Part shown: piece after piece, positions 52,808 to 64,000 of the stretch
Layout: each line of letters opens with the position of its first letter
Numbering within the stretch: position 1 is the stretch's first letter
NCBI GenBank assembly: GCA_003971905.1
Contig: RSEE01000100.1
Coordinates: 1 to 64,000, forward strand
Origin: Moniliella sp. 'wahieum'
Taxonomy: Eukaryota > Basidiomycota > Moniliellomycetes > Moniliellales > Moniliellaceae
Reading direction: 5' to 3'
DNA length: 64,000 bases
Translations under genes and position numbers: made by a program
Notes under the pieces: generated by a model
What the model saw: the letters and a program-made list of their open reading frames with translations, nothing else
What the model was told of the DNA's origin: nothing
The model's database searches: none

Positions 52808-54454
52808 TCATCCATCGGCATCACCCGTCAGACTCCCCCCCGCGCATCCCAGCAGCCAGACGTGTAAGACCGAGACCAAGTAACCTTCCAGCCAGAGCCT
52901 CACTACCATTTTGGTCGACCACAACAAGCCATCGGTGTTTTGTGCGTCCTCACTGGCAGCAGCTGTGGTATATCCTCTCGGCCTGTGGGCCAGCTGAGAT
53001 GCCCCACCATCAAGAGACTCACGTTGGTTGGAGGCGCTATTATATACCAGAGAAGAGGCCATCCGCACCCACCTCTCCTTTCTTTCTCCATCAGCGGTCC
53101 CTCCGATACCGTCGCTTCCGCTTACCCGCGCCCTCAACACCTCCACCGTACGTGCTGGTCTGGTCACTGTCGTTGGCGCCGTCGTCGTTCGACAGCTGGA
53201 CACAGCATCAACCCACTGGCTTAATATGCAGTACCCCGGCCGACTGTGTCTCTCTCCTCCAACTCGTTTCCGAACCAGACCCGCATCCTGCTCCTGAGTC
53301 ATAAGATCTCCCGCCTGCCGCTCCCACAGCCGATGACCTGGCTACCCTTGTCAGTGACGGTGAAGACACCACAACGAGCACGAGATGACCCCAGACACAA
53401 GCAGTTCGTTCTCTGGGACCCGCGCGGCTCTTCGGCCTGGTGGGTCCATCTGACTCTGACCCTAAAGAATTGGCTAGACGGAAGGGTCGTTGCCATGTCG
53501 GGTGCGGCAAAACGCAAGCGATATATAAATAGACACGTGGCTTCCCATCCGCCCGGGAGGCAATATCCATCTCGGCCAATTGAAGTGAGTCTGGGTCGCG
53601 AGGGTGGGGAGTGGCAAGAGCGGGAACGGTGGACAACGCACTGAGCGAGTCAGTCTGCAGCTTCACGCACTGGTCGGTATAATACACACCTATATATACA
53701 GACCCAGCGTCCCAGATCTCCATTGGTGATGGTGTGTGAGAACGTGCAGGATTGCCACCTCTCAGGCTTCACATACTCACACGTCTCAGATTCCATATCG
53801 GCCCCGCTTTCCCCATGGAGCGCACTCTCCTGGCTGCCATCGAGAAGTCGATCGTCGTTGTGCATGTGATGCCACGGGGACATGTCACTACTACAACAGC
53901 CCTGAACCGGCCTCTGACACGACATTCATGTGGAAACAAAAACAGTTAATACTCGGCCCTGAATCGAGTCGACGTTAATGCCCTCTCCCGTACCATCTCC
54001 CACGACCGAGACGCTGATGTCACCCAGTTTCTCCACGACGGCAATGATCTGATCCAGAACAGACTCGACTTCCTCTCGGTGGTGGGGAAGCGACCCATAT
54101 GCCGACCCAGCAAGAAGAGTGGGCATTCTCTCGTTCAAAGAGCCGCGGGCGCACACTGAGGCGCACAAGCACAAATTAAATTGAACGTAGGTGTCAGCGT
54201 CATCATGCATGCAGCTGATCACACATCACGCATCGCGCTGTTCTATCCGACTCTCCCCTATGTTCTGCCCCTAACGGGCTCCTCTCTTGGAATAGATCCA
54301 TCATCTCCTCTCTCTCCTTCTCTCCGCAGGCCTTTGTCCTCTCTTTAACAGTAGGAATGGGGACCGAGGAATTAAAAACCGGCCATACAACGGTCACTGG
54401 TGACACCAATCGCCGAAGACTATAGGTGCTATCGTAGGGCGTGGGAGTACACAT
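52808..54454 (-). CDS. Possible multi-exon gene, unrecognised
   Basis: A real ATG at 54454 opens MCTPTPYDSTYSLRRLVSPV and runs to 54203. Further protein-like segments follow on the same strand in other frames: LPHHREEVESVLDQIIAVVEKLGDISVSVVGDG (about 53985-54085, an amphipathic helix then a strand), DRLLDGSQESALHGESG (about 53800-53860), VKLQTDSLSALSTVPALA (about 53610-53670) and NSLGSESDGPTRPKSRAG (about 53430-53480). Adjacent stretches contain plausible GTRNGT/AG intron borders, but I could not fix a model. No domain recognised. It could be an intron-rich gene or unrelated open stretches. Confidence 0.3.
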
Positions 54455-55380
54455 GGCATCATTGTCACGGGGTCAGCATGTTGGAGCCCCACTGGGAGGA
54501 CTCCAAACAAGATATAGTGCCGTGGACCATGGTATACCCTCCATCCCAATGAGGAAAGGTGTGGGTGTGGGGGAGGGTGGGAGGGGTGAGAGGGGGAGAA
54601 GAGGAAGAAGAAGAACAAAAAAGAAAAAGAAGAAAAAGGAGAAGAAAAGGATCCATAACGATGAGATATCCACCACAAAACTGGTAATCTGCGAAGCCCC
54701 TTATCCTCCTCATCTAGAGGGGATCTAGGGCAGGGGATAGAATGAACAAGCGAAAAAAAGCAGAGGTCGAGAAGAAAAGACAACAGGAAAAGTGAAAGTG
54801 AAAGGAATGTGGTGCGCATGTTCCTCTGTCCAGCCTGGGATCGCGAGAAAACAGGAAAGCTTCAAGGGAGAGGGGGGAGGGGGGGGTGGGGAGGGGAGGG
54901 GAGGAGCGGGAACCGAGGTGCCCAAGTGGGGAAAGGTTCAGTTGAGCGGTAAGTAAGCGGAGGCGATGTTGAACGTTTCCAACAGGAAAATGACGAGGTG
55001 AAAAAGCACGGCTCTGCCGAATATTGATTGAGATAAACCATGCCACGTGTGCGGAAGCGAAAAAATGGAGCGAGATGGATGTCCAACCGGGACGGGGAAA
55101 GAGTGTGGGGCCTCCTTGTGTAAAAGGTCCAGTGCATTAATGCAGGCAAGGAGGCAGAGGCAAAGACTGAGGCGAGCAGTGGAGATGCAAACGAAGAGAG
55201 AAAGACTGGGAACTTGAGAAGGAGAGCGAGGCAAAAGAGAGAGAGAGGATCTTCATCTGGTTCTGCGAAGAGAATACCGATTCTGGCCATGCAGAAATGA
55301 TACACCAAGGGTAGGAAAGAAAAGAAAGTAACAGCAGAGACAAGGTCAGCCAGACCGATCGATACCATCGGTTCGAGGCG
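54455..55380. other. Intergenic, purine-rich
   Basis: A long A/G tract at 54560-54660 and further AG-rich sequence to 55340 (pyrimidine-rich on the minus strand). The open minus-strand frames are Phe/Leu/Pro/Ser low complexity from this bias and are not called. Confidence 0.5.
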
Positions 55381-57354
55381 CTAGTCCATCAAGTCTACAG
55401 TCATCTGACCCGTCAAGGGCGTGCTGCCGCACCGAGGCTGCGCGCAAGACTTGACAGTACTTGCCCGACGGTAGCCATTCGAGGTAAAACGCTCGGTCTT
55501 GGGGCGAGACGGCTGACGTCTTGGGACAGATCGGCAATCAAGGAATGAGCCTGGGCTGGGATACAGACAAAGAGGCAAGATGGTGAACAAACTTGCTTAC
55601 CATTGCGCGTTCTTTGCGGTCCGTAGGCGCCGTACAGTGATCCAGACGGTCGGTAATCGTGACCTGCACTCCACGACGGTCGGAGCGCACCTTGGCTGCG
55701 ATCCGGGTACGACAGACACAGCGAGCGGACTTGGCGTTACGATGGCCTTTTCGTTGGTCGGGGAGGAATCCGAAGCGGGTTGCTCCCTGTGGCTGTTGGG
55801 GCTACAATGGGGCAGATTCGCGCGAACGACAACAGGTGAGACAGGACGAGTACTCAATATGCTCCTCCTGCTTACCCCGCTTGACCACCGTGCGTTCCCA
55901 AATTCGATCCGTCTTGAACGGTCCGGCTGAAACCAGCTCATCTTTGAGCTCGTCCCAGTCGGCCACGTCGGTCAGGAGAAAAGAAAGTTTGCGCGCGGAA
56001 CGAGAAGTGCAACGTTTGGGATCGCCTTGGCCTTGGGCGGCGGATTGTTGACCAGACGAAAGGGGGACGGCCTTATCAACCAACTGGGCCACCAGTTCCT
56101 TGGTCCAGCCTACCCTCACAGAGGGAATAGGGCCAAAAGCACGGTGCGTCCGGTTGAATGGGCAGACTCCTTCCCTAAGGACCCAGATGAGTGGGTACCC
56201 TGCCGGATAACGGGCGACGGTGTCCCGCTCTGCTCCACCTCAACCTCAATCTGAATGGAAGCTGACAGTCCAGATGAGGCAACGCGCAAGTCGTAATCCT
56301 TCCCTTTGTGTAGAAGCGGGAGCTTGTCGCTGATCCACAGCTGTTTTACAGGACGATGCATCTGTCAGCGCGTTCCAATCGGGGCGAGAAGGTGAATGGG
56401 TACATACGTCACTGTTGTGCTGCGTACTAGTGCCGGGTACGTAGATCTTGCTACTTCCTGAGGATTGAGCAAGGACAGAAGAACTGGTAAAGTCGGCTGC
56501 AACCGGCAACCCCCCAGCAGTTGTGGCGGTGGGCGTAGGAGGCAAACCTGCCCCCGTTCCCATCAGACGCGCCACTCCCACAGCCGCGACGGAGGGGGGA
56601 GGCATGCCCGACACTCCCAAGCCCATGGTGACCGTGGTGGGAGAGACAGAGGACGAGGAAGAGCCAACACTGCCGGACCGGAGTGGTTGAGGGTAGGGGC
56701 GAGAAGCGCTCCGATGCTGCCGAACGGGATGGGTTGACTCTTTCCCCGCGCCAGGGGAGGCAGGGTTGGGATGGAGAACGAGGTGACGGTATGTGGCAGC
56801 AGAGACAAGGGGTGGGGTGGGCTGTTTGGCAGCTTTGGGAAAAGCAGGGGCATCCGAGGAGGTGAAACTTGTGGCTGAGCCCGAGTGGTGCAGACGAAGA
56901 AGGCTGGTGCGTAAAGAGCTGTGGTGGGGCGACAGCACCGCAAGTTGTCAATGATGGGTCCACGATCCCGGGGCCTGGCTGCGATTGGTGGGGGGGTGAA
57001 CGAGGCTCCAGTCAAGGGCGGGGACACAGGCCATGGAGTGAGTGTGAAGGTATGAGAGGGCGAGAGGGAAGAAGGAGCTGAGACCAGCGGGGCCGGCCCA
57101 CTGGTAATATTGGCTAGGGGAGGGGGGTGGATGGACAACTGGCTGAGTCCGGAAAAGGGTGGAGCCGATGATAAAGGCGATGCGCTGGTCATGGGAGTGG
57201 CGGCAGTGACGGTGGTGGGTGGGTGGGCAAGCTCGGCCATGAAAGGCGCAGCTGTCGGCGCCAGAGAGAGGGCAGCGCTCGTGGCGGCCGCGTCGTTCGA
57301 GGACCAGAGCAAATCAGTGTCAGTGCGTGGCACGAACGGAAGGAGAGGGACCAT
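55381..57354 (-). CDS. Ser/Pro/Thr-rich protein with a conserved-looking C-terminal region, function unknown
   Basis: The ATG at 57354 starts MVPLLPFVPRTDTDLLWSSN. About 280 residues are disordered Ser/Pro/Thr/Ala, ending SGSSKIYVPGTSTQHNSD. An intron follows (GTATGT at about 56409, ending TGTAAAACAG at about 56342). Then a folded-looking region: LWISDKLPLLHKGKDYDLRV, SIQIEVEVEQSG, KLSFLLTDVADWDELKDELVSAGPFKTDRIWERTVVKRG (about 55860-55980), RGVQVTITDRLDHC (about 55635-55680) and a last exon ending LTGQMTVDLMD at 55381. Frames change between these blocks. A long disordered N-terminus followed by a beta-rich domain is common in fungal transcription factors and signalling adaptors, but I do not recognise the family. 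Confidence 0.5.
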
Positions 57355-60300
57355 GACGCAGAGCCGTCAATCGTCCAGCGAATGGAAAGGCACGAGAGGC
57401 GATAAGAGGGAAGGCAGGATGGGAACGGGGCGGTGCAGCAAGGAGGGGATGGCGATGGCGATGGCGAGCTAGCTAGCTAGCGGCAATTTGGGCGTCGAGC
57501 GAGTGTTGCGATGAGCGTGGTGACGGGATGGGGGATGGCGGTGGGCGGGGGCGGGTGGGTGTGGAGGGAGGGGGGGTACGGGCCAGCCGTAGGTGCACCA
57601 GCCAGGAGAAGGTGGTAGGGAGCGAGAGGGGAAAGCAGGCAAGGGGCTGTGGAAGAAGGCGGCGGAAGTGACGTTGGCATATGAGAGAAGTCGAGACGGA
57701 GAGCGAAGCCTGGTCAAGCCTACTATGCAGGGCGTGCCGCTTCGGCTGATTCAATGGGTGGCGAATGGCTGCGCCTACGCCACTCGTCACTTGCAATGTG
57801 AGAGAGAGAGTGTGTAAGTCATCCACAATCACAATAGGCTGGCGGCACAGAGAGCAATCATGGAGTGGCGGCGCCAAGGTACGACGGCCATGGCGCCGGC
57901 TTGAGCGCAAAAAGCGCCTAAGCGGTGGAACAGGATGTGGCAGCCGCACGAGTAAGCTCCGTGCTGGGTGCTGAGGCTCAGCGCTGGGTGGCTCAGCCTC
58001 AACGCAACGCGCCCCGCTGCTCTCAGCGCGTGACTGGAGGGCGCCCGGGATCAGATCTCAGATCTCACAAGCCAGCAAGACAGCCGAGGCTCAGCCAAGC
58101 GCTCAGCGAGTGCCCAACCAACCCACCCACCCACAACCCAACCCGATTTACACCAGACGCACGGAAAGACAATTCAACGCAACCACCACACCCACCGAGT
58201 GGCACATCTATGCTCTCTGCACATACAGCCAACCAGCGTACCTCCCCACCTACCCCCCCTCTCCTGCTCGCGCCCTGTCAGCCCATTGCCGAGAGCGAGG
58301 GGGACAGAGCGGCGATGCGCCCGGCCATACGAAGAATACAAGGCCAGCAGACGAGGGGACGTTTTCGACGTGCAAATCCATGCCCCCCCCACCGCACCAG
58401 CTCAGTGCCGTGTGCCTGTCACCCCCCCACGCGTGCAGTGCCCTCCTGTGCCGCTGCCCGTGCCAACCGTACCAGGGCCCAATGTGGAGCAGCGCCGATC
58501 CGGCCTGGCCAACGCTATGTTCAGCACGGCAGACAGCTCTACCGCCGCGCAGCTTGTACAGCCCTCGACCGGGCGCCACCGGTGACCGCCACGTGTCACG
58601 CCTCCCGCGCCACAACGCACGCGGAATCTGTAACACTCGCCGTTGGAGTGCGTACTGCGTAGATTGGTGCGTGGCACTTAATACTTACTGGCTGGCCACC
58701 TGCACCCTTTTGTACTGCCCCGGTCGCAGAGCTCAGAGCTTAGAGCGTAGAGCGTGCATCTTAGAGCTCAGATCGCCCAGCGCTAAGCGCTAATTGCGCG
58801 AATTATTAATTAGCTCAGACCTCCTCAGACCTGCACCCGCGCGCAATCCACACGATCGGCATCATGCATCAGCCATCCTCCACAATCATCAATCAGGCGT
58901 CCGCGTCACCGGTCACCACCCCGACGACCTGGGTGCCCATACTAATGCTCCTCTACACGCCACGTCCAACGACGTCCACCCTGGGGCTGATCACGCTGAG
59001 TTCAGCGCTCAGCCTCAGCACTGAGGCACGCTGTGTGGAGGCAAACATATTGGTTCCGCACGTTCAACACGTTCAACCCATACACCTCTCCTGGTGGATC
59101 CTATCTGCCCCTGGCCGTCTATTTGGGGTACTCCGAATTGCTCTGCCGAAGGTTTTTTGTGGGTTTGTACGAGGAGGCCCCGTTCCGCCTTTGTTCAGAT
59201 TACCCTGTCCCCGTCCCGCGTCACGTTATGCAGCCTGTCTCGGACAACCATGAGTGCAAAAGGGTCGGGCGATGCGAGTGGAGTCAAAAGTACGAAGGGA
59301 AGCCAAGGATGCACTGGTCGAGCGAAGGAGAAAGGATCAGCGAAAAGCAGTGAGCTAGTGAGACCTGAGATTGAGATCTGAGAAGATGTACCTGATTAGC
59401 TAATAGGGCCGTGACAAGCAGGACAAAGGAGCTGAGGCCTGTTGTGTTGTGGCGACGTCCTGGTCCACTCGGCTACGAAGACCGCCATGGATGATGTGGC
59501 GTTTAGAACAGTAGCGTAGGCGACCGATTGCGGACGAGAGACAGACGTGGGTGGTAGGAAGCAGGACGCGAGGGCTATAGGAGAAGACTACTGATACTGA
59601 GCCCGCGGAGCCTCGCGGCTTGTGAGGCCTGAGGCCCTCACATTCTCACACCAGAAGTGCACCGCGATCGGTGAGGCGAGTCACCGTCACAACAGTGTGG
59701 CCTGGTGTGGCCTGCCGTCGCACCCCCCCAATTCGCATCCCAGTCCAAAGCGCGACCGACTCACGCCGGCCAGGGAAGAATGGGGCGGAACCGCTAGCGC
59801 GGGTTTGAATGTGGCAGCAAACCGGGGTGGCAACAAGTACGCATCTCCTCGCTCCGTCTGCGCCCGACCAAAGCGACTACGGGCGACTATGTCCGAAGAC
59901 TACCCAGCCCTATACCAGACCCTATCCAGCCCCACTCGCCGCCCGTTGCTTCCCTTCGCTGGTCTGTCTGTCTGTCCGGATGTACCATTCGAAGTCCCAA
60001 TAAGGTTAGGGCTTGGCGCTGACTTGGATGTAAAGTCCGACAGACGCACAGACACGCATTGGCGGGACGCGGCGGCTGTTCTGGTCCTTGTCGGCCACAG
60101 TGTCATCCTTGTCACATGTCTGTCACGTGACACTGCTATTTGGCCGGTGGGGAAGCGTGAGTACGTGTGACGTGTGTGAGACTCACTCACTCGGTTCTGA
60201 GTGCCAGTGGGGGGGAGGGAGCGGAGCAGAGGGGGCGCGCGGCCGGTGTTGATGTGGCATCGTTACTGCCCAGCTGCCGGCGCCACCGTTTCTCAAACGT

Positions 60301-61578
60301 CCCTCTCTGCGCGCCCCTCCACTTTGGCAGTACCGAGGACCACGACGACGGCGATTCAGAGGTGCTTTTTGTTGAAGGGTGCGGATGTTAAGGGCCCAAC
60401 GCCCAACAGCCAGCGGTCTGCAAGCCCAGGAATGCCCTCCCCATCGCAGCCACCACTTCAAGCTTCAAGCTTCAAGCTTCAAGCTTCAAGTTGAAGCTTC
60501 AACGTTCAACCTTCCAGTTCAATCGTTTCCAGTGTCGCATACTAACTTCAAACCTCAAGTTTCAAGCTCTTCAAGTTGTTTATACGAATTCGGTGTTCTG
60601 GCAAGCCTCAGTTCCTCCTCCACAGTCGCTTCAAACCCCCGATTGGTTTCCATTGAATTGGAGGATCAGACCGATCAGGGCAGCAGCTGGCACGAGGCAC
60701 AGGCTGCTGCCCAAAGCGAGGCCAGATGCGCGCCCAGCACCCAGCGCCTAGGAACCACTCCTAGGAACTAGTACCTACTTGCGCTTGGTGGGCGTTTGAA
60801 CGCTGGCGCTGACCCTCATGTGTTGGCTGCGTGGGTTGGAGATGTCAATAAAAACCCCAGGCACATGTGCATGATGCATGACCTGCATGATGGTTCGATG
60901 TTTGCTGATGGGTGCTAATGCATAATGCGTAATGGATGATGGTCGATGGCGTTGATGGCGTTGATGGCTTGGGAGTGGTTGCGGGCAGTGCCCGACCCGT
61001 GTTCGTACGTAGTACTTGGTGGCACCAAGTGGCTGAAGCGTCGAGTGGAGCAAAGAAGAGGAGTAGGCGGTGCTGTGTGGATGCGAGAAGCGAGCAAGCA
61101 GCAGGCACGCCCAGCGGAATGGGTGCGCGCGGCGGAATGGCGTGGGAGCGAGCGAGTGGCGCGCAGAGATAGACTGGCGGCGGCGCTCGATAAGCACCGC
61201 CCCAGTGCGACGCACCGCGTGTGGCGTGGCGTCGCCCCCAAGCACAAGGCACAAAGCACACCGCGAGGCCGTGCTCCGGCGCCACATCACCCATGATCAC
61301 CCTCCATGCCCGTGCATCCTAGGTTGTGCGGACGCCTCCGTGTCTCAGATACCCCTCCCACGCGGGCAGTCGTCCGGTCGGTCGCCAGACGCTCCGCACC
61401 AGTCCAGTGTGCGCCCCATGCATCCTGAGGCCTCTGGCGGTGTGAATCAGTCGCTACTCCCGCCCGAGGGCTGGCAGGACAGGCAACGGCAAGCCCGCGT
61501 CGTTTCCATCTCCTCGCCGACGGGGCTCGTCGGCCGCGGCCATCGCTCTTCTCCATCATCCTCCGCACCCACCTCCCC
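57355..61578. other. Long intergenic region, palindromic-word mosaic
   Basis: No gene recognised in 4.2 kb. GAGCTAGCTAGCTAGCGG at 57465-57482. TCAGCGCT and GCTCAGC words at 57967-58110, ATCAGATCTCAGATCTCAC at 58050-58068, and GAGCTCAGAGCTTAGAGC with AGCGCTAAGCGCTAATT at 58728-58795. TTCAGCGCTCAGCCTCAGC at 59000-59020, TGAGATTGAGATCTGAG at 59366-59382 and GTCACATGTCTGTCACGTGAC at 60110-60132. CTTCAAG heptamers lie at 60458-60495 and CATGATGCATGACCTGCATGATGG at 60869-60892. The region before 61579 is the presumed promoter of the LIM gene. Confidence 0.6.
60456..60510. repeat. (CTTCAAG)n heptamer array with inverted end
   Basis: Five copies of AAGCTTC/CTTCAAG followed by TTGAAGCTTCAACG in the opposite sense, so the block can form a hairpin. 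The same word occurs at 52568-52592 and 4213-4230. Confidence 0.85.
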
Positions 61579-64000
61579 ATGGCCTCCCTTGGCCAGGCCA
61601 GCACCAGCCGCAGCCGGAGCGCAAGCACCACCACCAACACCAGCACCAGCGCCCCCCCCGCCGGCCCCACCCCCGCCCCTAGTGGACCAGCCACTCCTGA
61701 GCCAGGGAACGCGCGGGTGTGCGCTGGCTGCCACCGCCAGTTGGCCGAGGGCGAGCGGGAGTTGATTTCGTTTGCGAATGCGCTGTGCATGGCGAGTGTC
61801 TCAAGTGTGGGCGGTGTGCTGCCTCGCTCGCCCACGCGGGCGACGAGGCGCTGGTCTTGAGCAACGGCCAGCCACTGTGTGCGGGCTGTGTGTGTGCGTG
61901 CCAAATCTGTCACCAGGCCATCACCGACGAGGAGGCAATCATGGCCGGCAACGATTCCTACCACGCCGCCTGCTTTGTCTGCCGCTCATGCCATCAGCCC
62001 ATCACCGCCCTGGTTTTTTGCCAAAGCGTCCAGTGGCATCTACTGCATGCCTTGCCACGAAGAGCGCGTAGCCAATCACAATCGCCAACGCGCTGCGCGC
62101 AAGCGTCAGCAACAACAACAACAACAACAACTGCAGCAGCAGCAGCAGCAGCAACACAACAACAACAAAATCGCCGGCCACACCAGCAGCAGCAGCAGCA
62201 GCAGCCTCAGCCAGCCCCCGCGGCCAAGAGCGGCGCAGGTCGAGCAACGATGCAATCTCCGAACCGATGATGGGGCAGCAGCCCATACGCTCAACTGGAT
62301 CGGATACCTCCCCCTCTGATGCCGCATCTTTCCCCGCGGCCACCCATCATTACACACCCTCTTTTGAAACCAACCCGGGTCCCTTACCGCCACGCCGAGA
62401 GGAGACAACCCTCCATTGGTTCGAGCTCCTCTCTCGTGTCCAAGTCCCGCCGCCCGTCCCAGCCGGCGTCCAACCCTGCTCCCATACCTCCATCTGCCTC
62501 CCCTCCCCTGACCCCTCCATTCCGTGCGACGAGATCCACGTTCTTCTCCCTCCTTTCTCCAGGAGCTGGATGCCGGCGAGACCCCGCTCGCCAGCCGGGC
62601 GCGTCTTGACCCGGTCGAGGATCCGAGCATCCGATCCATGTCCAGCACCGATGACCTTTCTCGGCCTTCGACTTCGACCCAGACGCGCGGCCCGGCCTCG
62701 GGTCAAGAAAGTCCGTTTACCGGCTGGCTATTCCCTGACTCGGGATCGCCTACCAGCGCGCTATTTGACCCGTCCGTGTCGACAAGGAAAGTACCACCAC
62801 CTCTATCTCCTCTGCCCCGCCGGCCGCACTTTCCTCTACAACGAATCTCAGCTTGGGGGGAAATCTAACTGGACAAGGGTACTTTCTTCGTTCCCACTCG
62901 CCTCCAGTGAACCCAAGTCAGCTCCCGCGCGCACCCGGACACAACATCGTCCAACCTGGACGAAGGATCCTCCGACTTAGAGCCCGAGCCTGCGTTTCTC
63001 TCTGGACAGGACCCCCGATCGGTCTTGCGCTCCGTACTGGCTTCTTCGGAGGGGGGGCTCGTTTCTCTCTCTGCAGAGATGGCCACGCGGATGCTGGCAC
63101 TGCTCCCCTCGCACTCGGGACGGGAGCGGGCGGGTTCCGTGTCGATGGAGGAAGAGGTCGTGTCGCTGCGTGCCGGTACACGGTTGAAGTACCAGCGTTC
63201 CAAAGAGCATATTCAAGAAACGTCATCGCGACTGGTACCGCACGTACGAATCCAATGCCCATGCCCAGCTGCGCGAGTTGGAAACGGTTGGCTCGACTGA
63301 AGAGTTCTTGCGAGCTCAAGGCGTCCGAGCTGGCAGAGCTAATGGCACGAGAGGAAAAGGAAAAGCCCAGGGGCACGACCCCGCCCCTCCTCCGGTCGAA
63401 CTGGAACGCAACTTGTCTCGTCGGCTCGAACGTGTCTCCTCCAGCTTCCGCACCGAACTCGATTCGCTTTTAGAGCAGCGTGATGCGATGTTAATTGAGG
63501 TGGAGGAGCTGGTTCAGAGCAAGGCTCTCTCCAAAAGGAGAAGGAGGAATTGTCCTTGTCCATTTCTGCTTTGCACAAAGAGAGGGAAGGGAGCAGCATG
63601 CACTGGAACAGGCCAAGCTCGCCTGGCAACGCATGCGGTCCCTCCCTGACCCACCAGTAGGAGAAGCACCTTCACCATCTTTGCCATCTCCAGCCCCTTC
63701 TCCTGATCCGTCCCTGCATGAAGGAGGCAAGATGTTCCGTTGGATGCGAGGCACGGGCCACCGGGCCAGCACCCTCGTTTTCCCTCCACCCCAGCGGCCG
63801 GCCATGTCGCATTCCCCCTCCTCTCCCTTTCTTCAGCACGACTTGGGATGCACCGCCTCAACCGCTCTTCCACCTCTCTCTCAATTGGAGGGGGACTCTA
63901 CTCGCAAGTGGGCGGATCGACTCCCAACCTATTTGCTTCGCATCCCAATGAGTCTGGTGGGGACCTGTCCTTGGTGCCCACCCAGTCCCACGAGCGCAGT
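61579..64000 (+). CDS. Double-LIM, coiled-coil protein of the Rga RhoGAP type (3' end outside window)
   Basis: The ATG at 61579 starts MASLGQASTSRSRSAST, then a Pro/Ala linker. LIM domain 1 begins VCAGCHRQLAEGERELISF (about 61718) and ends QPLCAGC. LIM domain 2 reads CQICHQAITDEEAIMAGNDSYHAACFVCRSCHQPI ... IYCMPCHEERV (about 61900-62075). A Gln/Asn-rich stretch (62105-62175) and a disordered Ser/Pro region follow. From about 63180 to 63600 there is a coiled coil with ELERNLSRRLERVSSSFRTELDSLLEQRDAMLIEVEELVQSKALSK. The order LIM-LIM-disordered-coiled coil is that of fungal Rga-type Cdc42/Rho GTPase-activating proteins, whose catalytic RhoGAP domain should lie beyond the right edge. KMFRWMRG near 63730 fits the linker. 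Several frame changes occur (about 61775, 62020, 62270-62640, 63530). Confidence 0.8.
62104..62172 (+). repeat. CAA/CAG trinucleotide tract (poly-Gln)
   Basis: About 20 CAA/CAG codons with one CTG interruption, encoding poly-Gln then Asn in the LIM gene. A short CAGCAG run follows at 62185-62205 (poly-Ser in the same frame). Confidence 0.95.

Noticed and set aside
54473-55368. Minus-strand Phe/Leu/Ser-rich frames
   Set aside because: They result from the purine/pyrimidine strand bias of this gap; no motif or consistent start.

Overview
This is nuclear DNA from a fungus, most likely a basidiomycete. Genes carry short spliceosomal introns (46-124 nt, GTRNGT donors, CAG/TAG acceptors). The proteins are fungal: a mitochondrial superoxide dismutase with presequence, nuclear-encoded complex I 49 kDa subunit, GARP subunit Vps54, the flippase kinase Fpk1/NRC-2, a PQ-loop vacuolar transporter, and a double-LIM protein of the Rga RhoGAP type. 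One tRNA-Arg has a nuclear-style intron. The phylum is inferred; no species is claimed.

Layout. 0.5-2.7 kb (-): a GH79 glycoside hydrolase with a C-terminal membrane anchor. 8.2-8.7 kb (-): a small single-pass membrane protein. 9.6-10.4 kb (-): a diverged inverted relative of part of the next gene. 12.7-19.5 kb (+): a very long, repeat-built, fast-evolving protein. 21.7-24.7 kb (+): Fpk1-type AGC kinase. 26.8-27.7 kb (+): GPI-anchored repeat protein. 29.4-31.5 kb (+): LtrA family membrane protein. 33.9-36.2 kb (+): NAPE-PLD-like metallo-beta-lactamase enzyme. 36.5-39.0 kb (-): acidic 15-bp-repeat protein. 39.0-42.8 kb (-): Vps54. 44.0-45.6 kb (+): PQ-loop transporter. 46.8-47.5 kb (+): Mn/Fe SOD. 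47.8 kb (-): tRNA-Arg(ACG). 48.2-48.7 kb (+): Dap1-like haem protein. 49.2-50.9 kb (-): complex I 49 kDa subunit. 52.8-54.5 kb (-): possible fragmented gene. 55.4-57.4 kb (-): unknown Ser/Pro-rich protein. 61.6-64.0 kb (+): LIM/coiled-coil protein cut off by the window end.

Two patterns cut across the window. First, many conserved housekeeping genes are broken by single-base frameshifts, and at most junctions I worked through one extra base in a short mononucleotide run (usually G or C) restores the family sequence. That is the signature of consensus errors in the assembly, not gene death, so most broken genes here are probably functional. Second, the long intergenic stretches are built from short self-complementary words (TCAGCGCTGA, TCACATGTGA, ATGCATCATGCAT, CTTGAAGCTTGAAG, AACGTTTAACGTT, GAGATCTGAG) plus hexamer satellites.

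The genes are not an operon or an obvious cluster; neighbours are on mixed strands with unrelated jobs (mitochondrial, Golgi/vacuole, membrane lipid, cell surface). The least conventional content is the repeat-built protein at 12.7-19.5 kb and its inverted relative, and the acidic repeat protein beside VPS54. I saw no CRISPR array, transposase, reverse transcriptase or integrated virus.
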